A stretch of DNA of 64,000 nt from Rahnella victoriana (lineage in GTDB: Bacteria > Pseudomonadota > Gammaproteobacteria > Enterobacterales > Enterobacteriaceae): the NCBI RefSeq assembly GCF_004330295.1, contig NZ_SJOJ01000001.1, forward strand, positions 310,001 to 374,000, read 5' to 3'. Under the pieces are notes generated by a model. It was not told the origin of the DNA. It saw only the letters and a list, made by a program, of their open reading frames with translations, and searched no databases. Of this stretch, positions 25,700 through 35,467 are shown one piece after another (positions within the stretch are counted from its first letter, which is position 1; every line of letters begins with the position of its first letter). The position numbers were made by a program, and so were the translations under genes.

Positions 25700-26827
25700 A
25701 TGAGTTGTCCGGTTCTCGATTTAGCCCAACAGTTAATCCGCCGCCCTTCCCTCAGCCCGGACGATGCAGGCTGTCAGGACATTATGATTGCCCGCCTCGA
25801 AGCCATTGGTTTTCACGTTGAGCCGATGCATTTTGGCGATACGCTGAATTTCTGGGCAACCCGTGGCGAAGGCCAGACGCTGGCTTTCGCCGGACACACC
25901 GACGTCGTGCCAACCGGCGATCACAAACTGTGGGTCACCGGCCCGTTTGAACCGACCCTGCGCGACGGCATGTTGTACGGTCGTGGCGCGGCAGATATGA
26001 AGGGTTCACTGGCGGCGATGGTGGTGGCAGCGGAACGTTTTGTCGCCGCGAACCCGAATCATCAGGGGCGTCTGGCGTTTCTTATCACTTCGGATGAAGA
26101 AGCCAGCGCCGTCAACGGCACCGTCAAAGTGGTTAACGCGCTGATGGCACGTCACGAGCGCCTCGATTACTGTCTGGTCGGCGAGCCTTCAAGCACCACC
26201 CGCGTCGGTGATATCGTCAAAAACGGCCGCCGCGGTTCCATGACCGCTAATCTCCACGTTCATGGCGTTCAGGGCCACGTCGCTTATCCGCATCTGGCAG
26301 ATAATCCGGTACACCGCGCCATGCCTGCGCTGAACGAACTGGTGGCGACCGTCTGGGATAATGGCAACGAATTTTTCCCGCCGACCAGCATGCAAATCGC
26401 CAACATCAACGCCGGTACCGGCAGCAATAACGTCATTCCCGGCGAACTCTATGTGCAGTTCAATTTCCGTTTCAGCACCGAACTGACCGATGACATCATC
26501 AAACAGCGCGTGGCGGAATTGCTGGATCGCCATAACCTGCAATACACCCTGAACTGGGTGGTGTCCGGTCAGCCGTTCCTGACATCACGCGGTGCGCTGG
26601 TGGATGCCGTGGTCAATGCCGTGCGTCACTACAGTGAAATCACGCCGGAGCTGCAAACCACCGGCGGCACTTCCGACGGGCGTTTTATCGCACTGATGGG
26701 GGCGCAGGTGGTCGAACTGGGGCCGGTCAACGCCACCATCCACAAAATCAATGAATGCGTCCATGCTGCCGATTTGCAGGTGCTCAGCCGCATGTATCAG
26801 CGCATTATGGAACAGCTGGTCGCATGA
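25700..26827 (+). CDS. dapE: Succinyl-diaminopimelate desuccinylase
   Basis: The 375-residue M20 metallohydrolase removes succinate from N-succinyl-LL-DAP in lysine and peptidoglycan precursor synthesis. Metal and catalytic residues are seen in [27 protein letters not shown] and [11 protein letters not shown], and the last metal histidine is in [11 protein letters not shown]. The length equals E. coli DapE. It starts 1 base after yffB and overlaps the next gene by ATGA, forming a yffB-dapE-M15 peptidase-ypfN unit. Confidence 0.97.
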   Translation: MSCPVLDLAQQLIRRPSLSPDDAGCQDIMIARLEAIGFHVEPMHFGDTLNFWATRGEGQTLAFAGHTDVVPTGDHKLWVTGPFEPTLRDGMLYGRGAADMKGSLAAMVVAAERFVAANPNHQGRLAFLITSDEEASAVNGTVKVVNALMARHERLDYCLVGEPSSTTRVGDIVKNGRRGSMTANLHVHGVQGHVAYPHLADNPVHRAMPALNELVATVWDNGNEFFPPTSMQIANINAGTGSNNVIPGELYVQFNFRFSTELTDDIIKQRVAELLDRHNLQYTLNWVVSGQPFLTSRGALVDAVVNAVRHYSEITPELQTTGGTSDGRFIALMGAQVVELGPVNATIHKINECVHAADLQVLSRMYQRIMEQLVA

Positions 26828-27498
26828 TCAGCCCCGAAATGCTGACCGGGCGCTCTGCCGCGCATCTGGTGACTCTGGGCGACGGCCCGCACCGCTTGCA
26901 GCAAGACGCGGCGCTGGCATTCGAAAAAATGCGTCAGGCCGCGCGTCAGGCCGGATTTGATTTGCAACCCGCCAGCACCTTTCGTGATTTCGATCGGCAA
27001 CTGGCTATCTGGAATGGCAAATTTCGCGGCGAGCGACCAGTATTAGATAAGAACAGTCAGCCGGTGGAGATCAGCTCACTGACCACACCGGAACGTTGTG
27101 AACTGATCTTGCGCTGGTCGGCGTTGCCGGGCGCAAGCCGTCACCACTGGGGCAGCGATCTGGATGTGTACGATCCTTCGCGCTTACCGGCGGGTCAGTC
27201 CCTGCAACTGGAGCCGTGGGAATATGAAGAAGGCGGATATTTTTATCCGCTTAACCAATGGATGACAGCCCACATGGCGGAATTTGGTTTTTACCGGCCG
27301 TATGCCAAAGACCGTGGCGGCGTGGCTGTCGAGCCGTGGCACCTGAGTTTTCGTCCGCTGGCGGCGGAGTGCGAGAGATTGCTCACTCCGCAGGTATTAA
27401 TCAGCGCCTGGGCCGGGAAAGACGTGGCCGCCGCTGACTGGTTAGCCCGTCAGATGCCGGTCCTGTTCCCGAGATTTATCGCCCTCTTACCCCTTTAA
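26824..27498 (+). CDS. M15-family D-alanyl-D-alanine carboxypeptidase-like protein
   Basis: The 224-residue protein has the VanY/M15B pattern: a helical start, [15 protein letters not shown], then [16 protein letters not shown] with the zinc His and Asp, and EPWHLSF with the last His. Such enzymes trim D-Ala or cleave peptide crosslinks of peptidoglycan. No signal peptide is seen, so it may act in the cytoplasm on precursors or recycled peptides. The ATG overlaps the dapE stop (ATGA), tying it to diaminopimelate and cell wall metabolism. Confidence 0.85.
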   Translation: MISPEMLTGRSAAHLVTLGDGPHRLQQDAALAFEKMRQAARQAGFDLQPASTFRDFDRQLAIWNGKFRGERPVLDKNSQPVEISSLTTPERCELILRWSALPGASRHHWGSDLDVYDPSRLPAGQSLQLEPWEYEEGGYFYPLNQWMTAHMAEFGFYRPYAKDRGGVAVEPWHLSFRPLAAECERLLTPQVLISAWAGKDVAAADWLARQMPVLFPRFIALLPL

Positions 27499-27508
27499 GG
27501 AGCGCACC

Positions 27509-27694
27509 ATGGAGTGGATTAAAGATTACTGGTGGATCGTTCTGATCATTCTGGTCGGCATGTTCATCAGCGGAATCAAAGAGCTGAACCGCGTAGATGT
27601 GAAGAAATACCTGAAAGATAAACCCGAAATCCCGCCACATCGCGACAACAATGCGCAGTGGGATGACGAGGATGACTGGCCAAAGAAAAAGTAA
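27509..27694 (+). CDS. ypfN: YpfN-like small membrane protein (UPF0370)
   Basis: The 61-residue protein has one N-terminal membrane helix ([17 protein letters not shown]), a basic stretch ([20 protein letters not shown]) and an acidic/tryptophan end ([11 protein letters not shown]). All match E. coli YpfN. AAGGAG precedes the ATG by about 8 bases. The function is unknown. It is last in the dapE operon, as in E. coli. Confidence 0.93.
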   Translation: MEWIKDYWWIVLIILVGMFISGIKELNRVDVKKYLKDKPEIPPHRDNNAQWDDEDDWPKKK

Positions 27695-27824
27695 TGTCCC
27701 TGCGGTAATTCCTCTGCGTTAATCAATATTAGTCGGCGGGTAATGTAGCCATTCTCCGCCGATTGACTTTCTCTCCTCCCGTTATCATGCAACGTGAAAC
27801 CGATGCACGGAGAGAACAAGTCCT

Positions 27825-29105
27825 TTGCAAACACTACACATCCCCCACCCTGATCAGGCCGTGTCTGGCGATCCCGACACGTCGCAATTTCTGGGGCTGG
27901 CACCTTTTTTACGCATGAGTATTGCGGGCGACGAATGCACGGCCATCGCGCAGGATCTGGTGACCCGCGCTCAGCAAAATCCTGACGACGCCGTGCTGTG
28001 GATGAATTTGTCCACCGTCATGCTGTGCCTGCAACGCACCGAACTGGGGCTGACGATCCAACATCAGGCGCTGGCGATGCAGCAGGTTTATACCCTGAAC
28101 GCCGCGCTCAGGCCCGCCAAAGTCCGCGTGCTGATGCTGATGGTGCCCGGGATCTTGTCGGCCAATGTGCCGCTGGATTGCCTGCTGGAAAACAGCGACG
28201 TCGAGCTGATTTATTACTACATCACGCCGGATGCGCCGTTCGAAGCGCCGATCCCGGAACACGATTTGCTGATGGTGGCGATCAGTGCCACTGACGACAA
28301 TCTGTTCCTGTTACAGCAGCTTGAAAATGTCACCCGCCAGTGGCCGGTGCCGGTGATTAACGCGCCGCAACATATTCCGAATTCTGAACGCCATACCGCC
28401 AGCCGCCTGTTGCAGAACAAGCCGGGTCTGGTGATTGCACAGGCGCATCCGGTGACGTTTTCGGCGCTCACTGCGGTTGCGGCAGGCGAAACCACACTGC
28501 GCGATGCGCTGGCGGACAGCGATTATCCGGTGATCCTGCGCCCTGCGGGTTCGCACGGCGGTCACGGTCTGGAAAAAATCACCCGCCGGGAAGAACTGGC
28601 GGACTACCTGACCCGTGTACAGGTGGACGATTATTTTCTGTCGCAGTTTATCGATTACAGCAATGAAGACGGCCAGTTCCGCAAGTACCGTATTTCGCTG
28701 ATCGACGGCGTGCCTTACGCCTGCCATATGGCGATTTCCTCTCACTGGATGGTGCATTACGTTAACGCGTTCATGTACGAAGACCCGAAAAAGCGTGAGG
28801 AAGAAGCCGCATTCCTGAATCACTTCGCCGCATTCGCCCGCCGTCATCAGCAGGCATTACAGGCGATTTACGACACCACGCAGCTCGATTATCTCGGCAT
28901 CGATTGCAGCGAAACCCCGGACGGCGAATTGCTGGTCTTTGAAATTGATCCGGCAATGGTCATCCACGCGATGGATCTGGAAGTGATGTTCCCGCACAAA
29001 CAAATCCATATGAATAAAGTTAAAACAGCATGTCGCGATCTGTTGTTATCCCGTGCCTTTGCGCACACCGACACATCAGCTGATGCGTTAAAAGGACAAG
29101 CATAA
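27825..29105 (+). CDS. TPR-like / ATP-grasp (RimK-type) ligase-like protein
   Basis: The 426-residue protein has a helical, TPR-like N-terminal part (about residues 35-95) and a middle domain with a Rossmann-type strand (VRVLMLMVPGIL). The C-terminal part is an ATP-grasp region: VILRPAGSHGGHGLEKI as the glycine-rich loop and VFEIDPA as the metal-binding end. ATP-grasp enzymes make amide bonds by acyl phosphates. The start is taken as TTG at 27825, with GGAGAG 10 bases upstream. The next gene, a SerC-like aminotransferase, starts 2 bases after the stop, so they form one operon. The product is unknown. Confidence 0.75.
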   Translation: MQTLHIPHPDQAVSGDPDTSQFLGLAPFLRMSIAGDECTAIAQDLVTRAQQNPDDAVLWMNLSTVMLCLQRTELGLTIQHQALAMQQVYTLNAALRPAKVRVLMLMVPGILSANVPLDCLLENSDVELIYYYITPDAPFEAPIPEHDLLMVAISATDDNLFLLQQLENVTRQWPVPVINAPQHIPNSERHTASRLLQNKPGLVIAQAHPVTFSALTAVAAGETTLRDALADSDYPVILRPAGSHGGHGLEKITRREELADYLTRVQVDDYFLSQFIDYSNEDGQFRKYRISLIDGVPYACHMAISSHWMVHYVNAFMYEDPKKREEEAAFLNHFAAFARRHQQALQAIYDTTQLDYLGIDCSETPDGELLVFEIDPAMVIHAMDLEVMFPHKQIHMNKVKTACRDLLLSRAFAHTDTSADALKGQA

Positions 29106-29107
29106 AC

Positions 29108-30208
29108 ATGATTTCACGTAACGCCCTGAACTTCTCCGGTGGCCCCGGCGCATTGCCGGAAGTCGTTCTCGCACAGGTTGAAGCGGCGATCAAAGAAGTC
29201 CCGGAAGTGGGCCTGTCGATCCTCGGCATCAGCCACCGTTCGGACTGGTTTGCTTCCATTGTGGAAGAAACTGAAAACAACATCCGCACCCTGCTCGGGT
29301 TGTCGAAAGATTTCCATATCCTGTTCCTGCAGGGCGGCGCGACGCAGCAGTTCTCGATGGTGCCGATGACCTTGCTGCGCGGTCAGAAACATGCCGCAGA
29401 ATATCTCGATACCGGTTACTGGAGCAGTAAAGTGGTCACCGAAGCGCGTCGCGAAGGGCCGGTAAAAGTGTTGTGGAGCGGCGAGTCATGCGGATTTAAC
29501 CGTCTGCCCACGGACGACGAACTGGCGTTTTCGCCGGACGCGCCGTATCTGCATTACGTCTCGAATGAAACGGTGGAAGGCTTACAGTTCCAGCGTGTAC
29601 TGGGCCGTGACGATGTTCCGCGCGTCTGCGATATGTCCTCTGATTTCCTGTCCAAACCCTGCGATGCCAATAAGTTTTCGGTGATCTACGCCCACGCGCA
29701 GAAAAACATCGGCCCGGCGGGCGTCACCATCGTGCTGGTGCACGATACCGTGGTGAAAGCCTCTTCCGATGAACTGCCGTCATTCCTCAACTACCGCCGT
29801 CAGGTGGAATCGCATTCCAACCTCAACACGCCGCCGGTGTTTGCGATTTACGTGGTGCTGCTGGTGACCCGCTGGTTACTTAACGATGTCGGCGGTCTGG
29901 ACAATATGGAACAGACTAACCGCCATAAAGCCGAACTGTTGTACGCCATGCTGGATAACAGCGACGGTTTCTACAATGGCTGGAGCAGCAAAGCGGACCG
30001 TTCACAAATGAACGTCGCCTTTAAACTGCCTGATGAAACGCTGGAGAAGAAATTCCTGGCGGAAAGCCATGAAGCCGGTTTCTCAGGGCTGGCGGGTCAC
30101 CGCGCAATTGGCGGTATCCGTGCGTCAATCTACAACGCCCTGTCGCTGCCAGCGGCTGAAAAGCTGACGAACTTTATGGATGATTTCATGCGGAAAAACC
30201 GCGCGTAA
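29108..30208 (+). CDS. Phosphoserine aminotransferase-like PLP enzyme (SerC paralogue)
   Basis: The 366-residue class V aminotransferase is clearly related to SerC but diverged. Active-site features are kept: SHRSDW for phosphate, GYWSSKVV, VSNETVEG, the CDMSSDF aspartate, the PLP lysine in AHAQKNIGPAG, NTPP, and GHRAIGGIRASIYN. It should therefore bind a phosphorylated 3-carbon amino acid. Its position behind an ATP-grasp gene, not beside aroA, suggests a dedicated pathway rather than housekeeping serine synthesis. That it is a second serC is inferred and needs the full genome. A strong terminator follows. Confidence 0.85.
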   Translation: MISRNALNFSGGPGALPEVVLAQVEAAIKEVPEVGLSILGISHRSDWFASIVEETENNIRTLLGLSKDFHILFLQGGATQQFSMVPMTLLRGQKHAAEYLDTGYWSSKVVTEARREGPVKVLWSGESCGFNRLPTDDELAFSPDAPYLHYVSNETVEGLQFQRVLGRDDVPRVCDMSSDFLSKPCDANKFSVIYAHAQKNIGPAGVTIVLVHDTVVKASSDELPSFLNYRRQVESHSNLNTPPVFAIYVVLLVTRWLLNDVGGLDNMEQTNRHKAELLYAMLDNSDGFYNGWSSKADRSQMNVAFKLPDETLEKKFLAESHEAGFSGLAGHRAIGGIRASIYNALSLPAAEKLTNFMDDFMRKNRA

Positions 30209-30231
30209 CCGCCATCCGGCAGACATAAAAA

Positions 30232-30270
30232 AACGCCCCCGGTTGTGATGCAGCCGGGGGCGTTCCTTTT
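30232..30270. terminator. Strong bidirectional terminator
   Basis: AACGCCCCCGG (30232-30242) pairs with CCGGGGGCGTT (30254-30264), an 11-bp stem, followed by a T-rich stretch and preceded by an A run. It serves the SerC-like gene and the convergent ypfH. Confidence 0.92.
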
Positions 30271-30287
30271 TAAAAATCTCGACAAAA

Positions 30288-30938
30288 TCAGCGCAGATGT
30301 GATTTCGGCTCATAATTCTGTAAATGAGCAATGGCGGTGTTGATCATATGCGAATCCAGTCCGTGGGCCATACCGGCCTGCAAATCCAGAGTACAGTCAC
30401 AGCCCAGAGACTTCAGGCGTTCTGCCGCGCTTTTGGACTGGAACGGATTGATCACCGGATCCTGCTCGCCATGAATGAAATGCACAACCGTACCGGCGGC
30501 GATCGGTTTTTCAGGCAGGGAGGAAAAACGGCCGCTGAACGCGATAATGCGCGACGCCAGATGCTCTTCCACTTTCGTCGATTCCAGCGCCATGATGGTG
30601 CCCTGCGAGAAGCCAACTAAGGTGGTGTGCTCCGGCGTAACCCCGGTTTTCTGCTGCCAGTCACGGACAATCTGCACAAACGCAGGCATCGCGGCATCCA
30701 CACGCGGCTGGCGATTTTGTTCAGTCACACCCTGTACAGAAAACCACTGGAAACCCCGGCCAAAATCACAGATATCCGGACTGCCGACGCTGATCACCTG
30801 CGCCTGCGGAAAGGAAACAGCGAAAAACTTACCGATTTCCCCCATGGAAATCGGGTTATCACCCACGCCATGAAACAATAAAATCAGCTGGTTAGCCCTT
30901 TCTTCCGGCTGCTGGACGATAATCTGTTCTGAGCTCAT
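30288..30938 (-). CDS. ypfH: YpfH carboxylesterase/hydrolase
   Basis: The 216-residue alpha/beta hydrolase has ILLFHGVGDNP as the oxyanion region, GFSQGTIMALE with the nucleophile Ser, an Asp in GEQDPVIN, and His in GMAHGLDS. It is the counterpart of E. coli esterase YpfH, whose natural substrate is unknown. It lies downstream of tmcA, as in E. coli. It has no signal peptide and is cytosolic. Confidence 0.92.
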   Translation of the reverse strand: MSSEQIIVQQPEERANQLILLFHGVGDNPISMGEIGKFFAVSFPQAQVISVGSPDICDFGRGFQWFSVQGVTEQNRQPRVDAAMPAFVQIVRDWQQKTGVTPEHTTLVGFSQGTIMALESTKVEEHLASRIIAFSGRFSSLPEKPIAAGTVVHFIHGEQDPVINPFQSKSAAERLKSLGCDCTLDLQAGMAHGLDSHMINTAIAHLQNYEPKSHLR

Positions 30939-31046
30939 GGCTCTCTCCCGTTGTCGATGTATGGGTTCACTATACGCCGCCTGCCGGTCAGTGAAATCGG
31001 GTTTTATTGAACGAGTCTTTCCATTTTTTGCAATGAAACCGCGGCG

Positions 31047-33032
31047 TTATCCGGCAATGCCCGCCTCGTTCAGCGCCTGCTGCGCTTCCTCACGCCAGCG
31101 CGACACCAGCGCCTTACGCCCGGAAAGCCGCAAACGTTGCACGATATCGGCCACGCTTTGCCCCTGTTGCAGAGACGCGCGCAACGCGGTCAGCGGCAAT
31201 GCGCTGTGCAGCAATACGCGGTTCAGCGCAGGCAGGCTGCTTTCCAGCGGACGATGTGCAAAGGCAAAACCGCTCAGTTCACGCCAGTCCGCCGCATCAG
31301 GCTGCGTTTCCCCGCCGGGATCCAGCGGCAGGGTTAACGCCACCTGCGGCGCCAGCCAGCGCCAGTCACGGTTGAGCTGAGATTCTGCACTCTCTGCCAA
31401 CGCCCGCCCCGCCGCACTCAGCGGTAATATTGCCATCGCGGCATAACATCCGCTGCTCGCTTCTTTCTGCATGCTGATGCGCACCAGCCGGAATCCGGCC
31501 TGTTGCCACAATGCAGCCAGATCCGGCGTATAGCCAAAACTGACTGACAGGAAATCCAGCCCTGCCTGCTGCGCACGCTGTTTTTGCTCTGCTAACAACT
31601 GCCGGGCAATGCCCTGACGGCGAAACGCCGGATGCACCGCAATCCGGCTGACACGCCGCGAATGCATCACGGCCGCCTCCGGGAAACCCGCATGGGCAGC
31701 CAGAGACTGCGCCACCAGATTGCCACGCGGACGTCGCCTGCCCGCCCAGACGTCCTGCGCCAGTGCCGGACTCAGCCCGCCTTCATCCACCAGCCACAAC
31801 GCGCCGGTCAGTGTGCCATCCTGTCGTGATGCGCTAAACGTCATGCCCGGCGCATCCAGCAGACGGCGCAGATCCAGCGGTGACGTGCGGTAATGCGCGC
31901 TGGTCAGCAGCCCGTAGAAATCCCGCAACAGCGCCGGTTCGCTCAGCCAGTCGTCCGCGTTGATCGGGACTATTTCCGGGATCCCGACTGTTTTCTGCGC
32001 ATCGGGCAGGTGCTCGTCAAACAGCAATAATTCGCTGATCAGCGGCTCAAGCGTATCGGAAGATGACCAGCGGACCGGTGCGTCCAGACGCAGGTCATGC
32101 CACTGCGGCAAAGACGCACAAAATTTCAGTAAGAATCCGCGCCCGGTGCCTTCGTAACCTTCCACCGTGGTGGTCAGCAATACCCGTGGAAAAGCGGCAA
32201 TCATCTCTGTCAGCATCGGGGCGGGGATCGCGGCCGCCTCATCGATAATCAGCCAGTCAGCGCCGGTCACCGCCCCTTCGCGGCACAGCGACAGCAACGC
32301 ATCGGGCGCGATAAAACGGGCAGAGTCTGCGGGCTGATTAAGTATCTGGCTGGCCGACGCCTTAGCCGGGGCCGTCACCCAACAGGTGCCCGGCCACTGG
32401 CGGATCAGCATGCCCGCCAGCGTCGATTTGCCACGGCCACGCGGCGCGGTCAGTACCCACACGCCGGATTGCGCCTGCATCAGCTGATGCAAAATCTGCG
32501 ATTGTCCCGGCGTCGGCTGGCCGTCGGGCGGCTGCCAGTCCGGCGCATCAGGCAGGGGCGCGATGTCGCACGATCCCCCCTGACGGCAGATCGTGACGCT
32601 GTGGTGGTGTTCCAGCAATGACTGTAAACGGCGGATAAAACGCGGCGTCGGGATTGCCTGTGGCTGTTCGCTCCAGCGCAGGCTGTCGGCGTCGGGCTGA
32701 TCTGCCCAGACCAGCCATGACGGCACCAGCAGGATCAGCCAGCTTCCGGCTGTCAGCGTGCCTGACAAAGCCGCCAGCGCCTCCACGTTCAGGCCGTGAC
32801 GGGCATCAAACACACCGTGAAAAATATCCTGTCCGAGCAGGGTGTGCGCCGCAGAGGGCGCGCAGGAAGTGACATCAGCGGGGGGTGAATCGCTCAGCCA
32901 GCGCCAGTCGCCGGGGTGCCGGGCAGAAAACAGCACGGCCTGTTGTTCACACCACTGCGCATCGCCACTGAACACCAGCAAACGCCGGACGCCCTGACGC
33001 TGCATCTGTTGCTGTCGCGACGTCGCTGACAT
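31047..33032 (-). CDS. tmcA: tRNA(Met) cytidine acetyltransferase
   Basis: The roughly 661-residue enzyme makes N4-acetylcytidine at the wobble base of elongator tRNA-Met, using ATP and acetyl-CoA. A DUF1726 N-terminal part is followed by an RNA-helicase-like domain with Walker A (APRGRGKSTLAGML) and DEAAAIP. A GNAT domain follows (VHPAFRRQGIARQLL), then a tRNA-binding tail. The ATG at 33032 is preferred, one base beyond the stop of the upstream gene; an in-frame TTG at 33050 would overlap it. It may be translated by coupling. Confidence 0.93.
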   Translation of the reverse strand: MSATSRQQQMQRQGVRRLLVFSGDAQWCEQQAVLFSARHPGDWRWLSDSPPADVTSCAPSAAHTLLGQDIFHGVFDARHGLNVEALAALSGTLTAGSWLILLVPSWLVWADQPDADSLRWSEQPQAIPTPRFIRRLQSLLEHHHSVTICRQGGSCDIAPLPDAPDWQPPDGQPTPGQSQILHQLMQAQSGVWVLTAPRGRGKSTLAGMLIRQWPGTCWVTAPAKASASQILNQPADSARFIAPDALLSLCREGAVTGADWLIIDEAAAIPAPMLTEMIAAFPRVLLTTTVEGYEGTGRGFLLKFCASLPQWHDLRLDAPVRWSSSDTLEPLISELLLFDEHLPDAQKTVGIPEIVPINADDWLSEPALLRDFYGLLTSAHYRTSPLDLRRLLDAPGMTFSASRQDGTLTGALWLVDEGGLSPALAQDVWAGRRRPRGNLVAQSLAAHAGFPEAAVMHSRRVSRIAVHPAFRRQGIARQLLAEQKQRAQQAGLDFLSVSFGYTPDLAALWQQAGFRLVRISMQKEASSGCYAAMAILPLSAAGRALAESAESQLNRDWRWLAPQVALTLPLDPGGETQPDAADWRELSGFAFAHRPLESSLPALNRVLLHSALPLTALRASLQQGQSVADIVQRLRLSGRKALVSRWREEAQQALNEAGIAG

Positions 33033-33033
33033 A

Positions 33034-33486
33034 TCAGGTTTTCCCGACAATCATCGATAACAGACCGGCAGCAATCAGCGGCCCGACCGGCACACCTTTA
33101 AACAGCGCCACGCCGAGCACGGTGCCCACCAGCAACCCCGCCACCAGATGCGGCTGCGTGCCCATCAGCGTCAGGCCGCGTCCGCCCAGCCACGACACCA
33201 GTACGCCGACCAGAATGGCGGCTATCGATTTCCAGTGGAAGAAGGAGTGGACGACGGTACTGGCGCTGATTTTGCCGCTGGCAATCGGTGCCATCACGCC
33301 AATGGTCAGAATAATAATGCCGATGGTCAGGCCGTATTTTTCTATCCACGGGAAAAAGCTGTTCAGCGGGGTGATGCGTACCGTGAGAAGGAAAAACATG
33401 GCGAGGGTGACGGCGCTGTTATGGCTGATAATGCCCAGTCCGGCGAAGACAAGTAAGATCAAAAGGGTTGGATCGAGAAAAGCCAT
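33034..33486 (-). CDS. DUF441 (UPF0756, YeaL-like) membrane protein
   Basis: The 150-residue inner membrane protein has about four to five hydrophobic helices and Gly-rich turns ([22 protein letters not shown]). It matches the YeaL/UPF0756 family of unknown function. The stop codon lies 1 base before the tmcA ATG. In E. coli yeaL is elsewhere, so the placement here differs. It probably shares a transcript with tmcA. Confidence 0.88.
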   Translation of the reverse strand: MAFLDPTLLILLVFAGLGIISHNSAVTLAMFFLLTVRITPLNSFFPWIEKYGLTIGIIILTIGVMAPIASGKISASTVVHSFFHWKSIAAILVGVLVSWLGGRGLTLMGTQPHLVAGLLVGTVLGVALFKGVPVGPLIAAGLLSMIVGKT

Positions 33487-33601
33487 GGCGTTCCCAGCGG
33501 TTCAACATGAAAGATAAAAGAGAGGCTCAGGGAGCCTCTCTGGATCGGTCATTGATTATTGAACAGTTTTTCGCAGCAGACCAGAGCTTATTGCCACTTA
33601 A

Positions 33602-34477
33602 TCAGCGGCTGGCGAAGGTGTTGCACTGGTCAGGATTGCCGGTATCAAATCCGCGTTTGAACCAGGTGTAACGCTGCTGCGACGTGCCGTGGGTAAAGCT
33701 GTCCGGCACGACGCGGCCCTGACTTTGCTGTTGCAGCCTGTCATCACCGATGGCCTGTGCGGCATCCAGCGCTTCTTTCAGATCCCCCTCTTCCAGAACA
33801 TTTTGCTGCTGCATTGCGTGTCCCCAGACCCCGGCGTAACAGTCAGCCTGTAATTCCATTTTGACTGACAGCTGATTCACCGCGGCCTGCGATGCGCCCT
33901 GTTGCAGCTGGCGGACCTTACGCTCGGTGCCCAGCAGATTCTGCACATGGTGGCCCACTTCGTGCGCCACCACATACCCCTGGGCGAAATCACCGCCCGC
34001 GCCGAGCTTATCCTGCAATTCCTGATAAAAAGAGAGATCGATATACACCGTGCTGTCCGCCGGGCAATAGAACGGCCCCATCACCGACTGACCGGTGCCG
34101 CATCCGGTGCGGGTCGCGCCACGGTACATCACCAGTTTCGGCTCGCGGTAAGTCATGCCCTGCTTCTGGAAAATCTCTTTCCAGGTGTCTTCGGTCGAGG
34201 CGAGGATCACTGAGGTAAATTTTGCCTGCTCGTCATCTTTCGGGCTGATGGATTGCGACTGCGTTTGCTGCTGCATGCCGCCGGACTGGCCGCCGTCGAT
34301 GAGCGGCGTCAGGTCGATGCCGTAATATCCGGCCACCAGTACCACGATGATGATCACGATGCCGCTTTTGCCACGGATAGGCAGGCGCATTCCTCCGCCG
34401 CCTGAACCGCCGCCGTTAGATCCCTGTCCGCGTCTGTCTTCTACATTGTCGCTTTCACGACGCCCTTGCCAACGCAT
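33602..34477 (-). CDS. ypfJ: YpfJ neutral zinc metallopeptidase family
   Basis: The 291-residue protein has a Gly/Ser-rich cytoplasmic N-terminus, one membrane helix ([15 protein letters not shown], residues 38-52) and a periplasmic peptidase domain. The zinc site is [15 protein letters not shown], with other ligands likely in [11 protein letters not shown]. The family is conserved in proteobacteria with unknown substrates. It lies between purC and tmcA, as in E. coli. Confidence 0.93.
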   Translation of the reverse strand: MRWQGRRESDNVEDRRGQGSNGGGSGGGGMRLPIRGKSGIVIIIVVLVAGYYGIDLTPLIDGGQSGGMQQQTQSQSISPKDDEQAKFTSVILASTEDTWKEIFQKQGMTYREPKLVMYRGATRTGCGTGQSVMGPFYCPADSTVYIDLSFYQELQDKLGAGGDFAQGYVVAHEVGHHVQNLLGTERKVRQLQQGASQAAVNQLSVKMELQADCYAGVWGHAMQQQNVLEEGDLKEALDAAQAIGDDRLQQQSQGRVVPDSFTHGTSQQRYTWFKRGFDTGNPDQCNTFASR

Positions 34478-34616
34478 ACTCCACCTCCAGACTGTTTTTT
34501 TAAGACTAGCCAGCGCACACGGTTAATACCATCCGCGAAAGGACGTAATTTTAGTGACGAAGGGATTAAATGAAAGGAATCAGTGTGAAAACAGCAAAAT
34601 TAAATGCAGGGAAGAG

Positions 34617-34643
34617 AACGGGTGACGGAGGCCATCACCCGTT
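34617..34643. repeat. Inverted repeat between purC and ypfJ
   Basis: AACGGGTGA (34617-34625) is the exact complement of TCACCCGTT (34635-34643), a 9-bp stem with a 9-base loop. No T run follows, so it may be a processing or mRNA-stability hairpin and not a terminator. Confidence 0.5.
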
Positions 34644-34697
34644 AAGTGCGCACCGCGTAAACGATTGCGCAGTCTGGCTAAAAAAAAGAAACCGGGC

Positions 34698-35411
34698 TTA
34701 GTCCAGTTTCACACCGATACGGTGAGCGACTTCTTCATACGCTTCGATCAGGCCACCCAGACTCTGGCGATAACGGTCTTTGTCCATCTTGTTCAGGGTT
34801 TCTTTATCCCACAGGCGGCTGCCGTCTGGTGAGAACTCATCACCCAGCACCACTTCGCCGTTGAACAGACCGAATTCCAGTTTGAAATCGACCAGGATCA
34901 GGCCCGCATCGTCAAACAGTTTGCTCAGCACGTCGTTGGCTTTGTAGCTCAGCTCTTTCATGCGCGCGAGGTTTTCTTCGTTCACCCAGCCAAAGGTCTT
35001 GCAATAAGATTCGTTGACCATCGGGTCGTGCATGGCGTCGTTTTTCAGGAACAAATCGAACAACGGCGGGTTCAGTTCCAGACCTTCTTCAATGCCCAGA
35101 CGTTTTACCAGCGAACCAGCAGCACGGTTACGGATCACGCATTCAACCGGGACCATATCCAGTTTTTTCACCAGCACTTCGGTGTCAGACAACAGGCGTT
35201 CCATTTGGGTTGGAATACCGGCTTCTTCCAGCTTAGCCATGATGAAATGGTTAAATTTGTTGTTAACCATGCCTTTACGGTCGAACTGCTCAATACGCTG
35301 ACCATCCAGTGCTGACGTATCGTTACGGAACTCCAGTACCAGCAGGTCCGGGTTTTCGGTGGTGTAGACGGTTTTCGCCTTGCCGCGATACAACTCAGCT
35401 AACTTTTGCAT
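34698..35411 (-). CDS. purC: Phosphoribosylaminoimidazole-succinocarboxamide synthase
   Basis: The 237-residue SAICAR synthetase joins CAIR and aspartate with ATP in purine synthesis. It shows [39 protein letters not shown] and LVDFKLEFG with the family's acidic residues. The length equals E. coli PurC. It follows bamC by 57 bases on the same strand, conserving the dapA-bamC-purC order. I see no clear PurR box in that short gap. Confidence 0.98.
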   Translation of the reverse strand: MQKLAELYRGKAKTVYTTENPDLLVLEFRNDTSALDGQRIEQFDRKGMVNNKFNHFIMAKLEEAGIPTQMERLLSDTEVLVKKLDMVPVECVIRNRAAGSLVKRLGIEEGLELNPPLFDLFLKNDAMHDPMVNESYCKTFGWVNEENLARMKELSYKANDVLSKLFDDAGLILVDFKLEFGLFNGEVVLGDEFSPDGSRLWDKETLNKMDKDRYRQSLGGLIEAYEEVAHRIGVKLD

Positions 35412-35467
35412 CTTTACTTACTCCAGTGGAAAAAACAGATGTAAAAAGGGGCCGTAGCCCCTTGGTA

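Noticed and set aside
27763-27800. A sigma-70 promoter before the ATP-grasp gene (TTGACT ... TATCAT)
   Set aside because: The spacing is only about 14 bases, too short for a normal promoter.
28311-28847. A 178-aa minus-strand frame opposite the ATP-grasp gene
   Set aside because: It is antisense to a well-supported gene, with His/Arg-rich composition typical of shadow frames.
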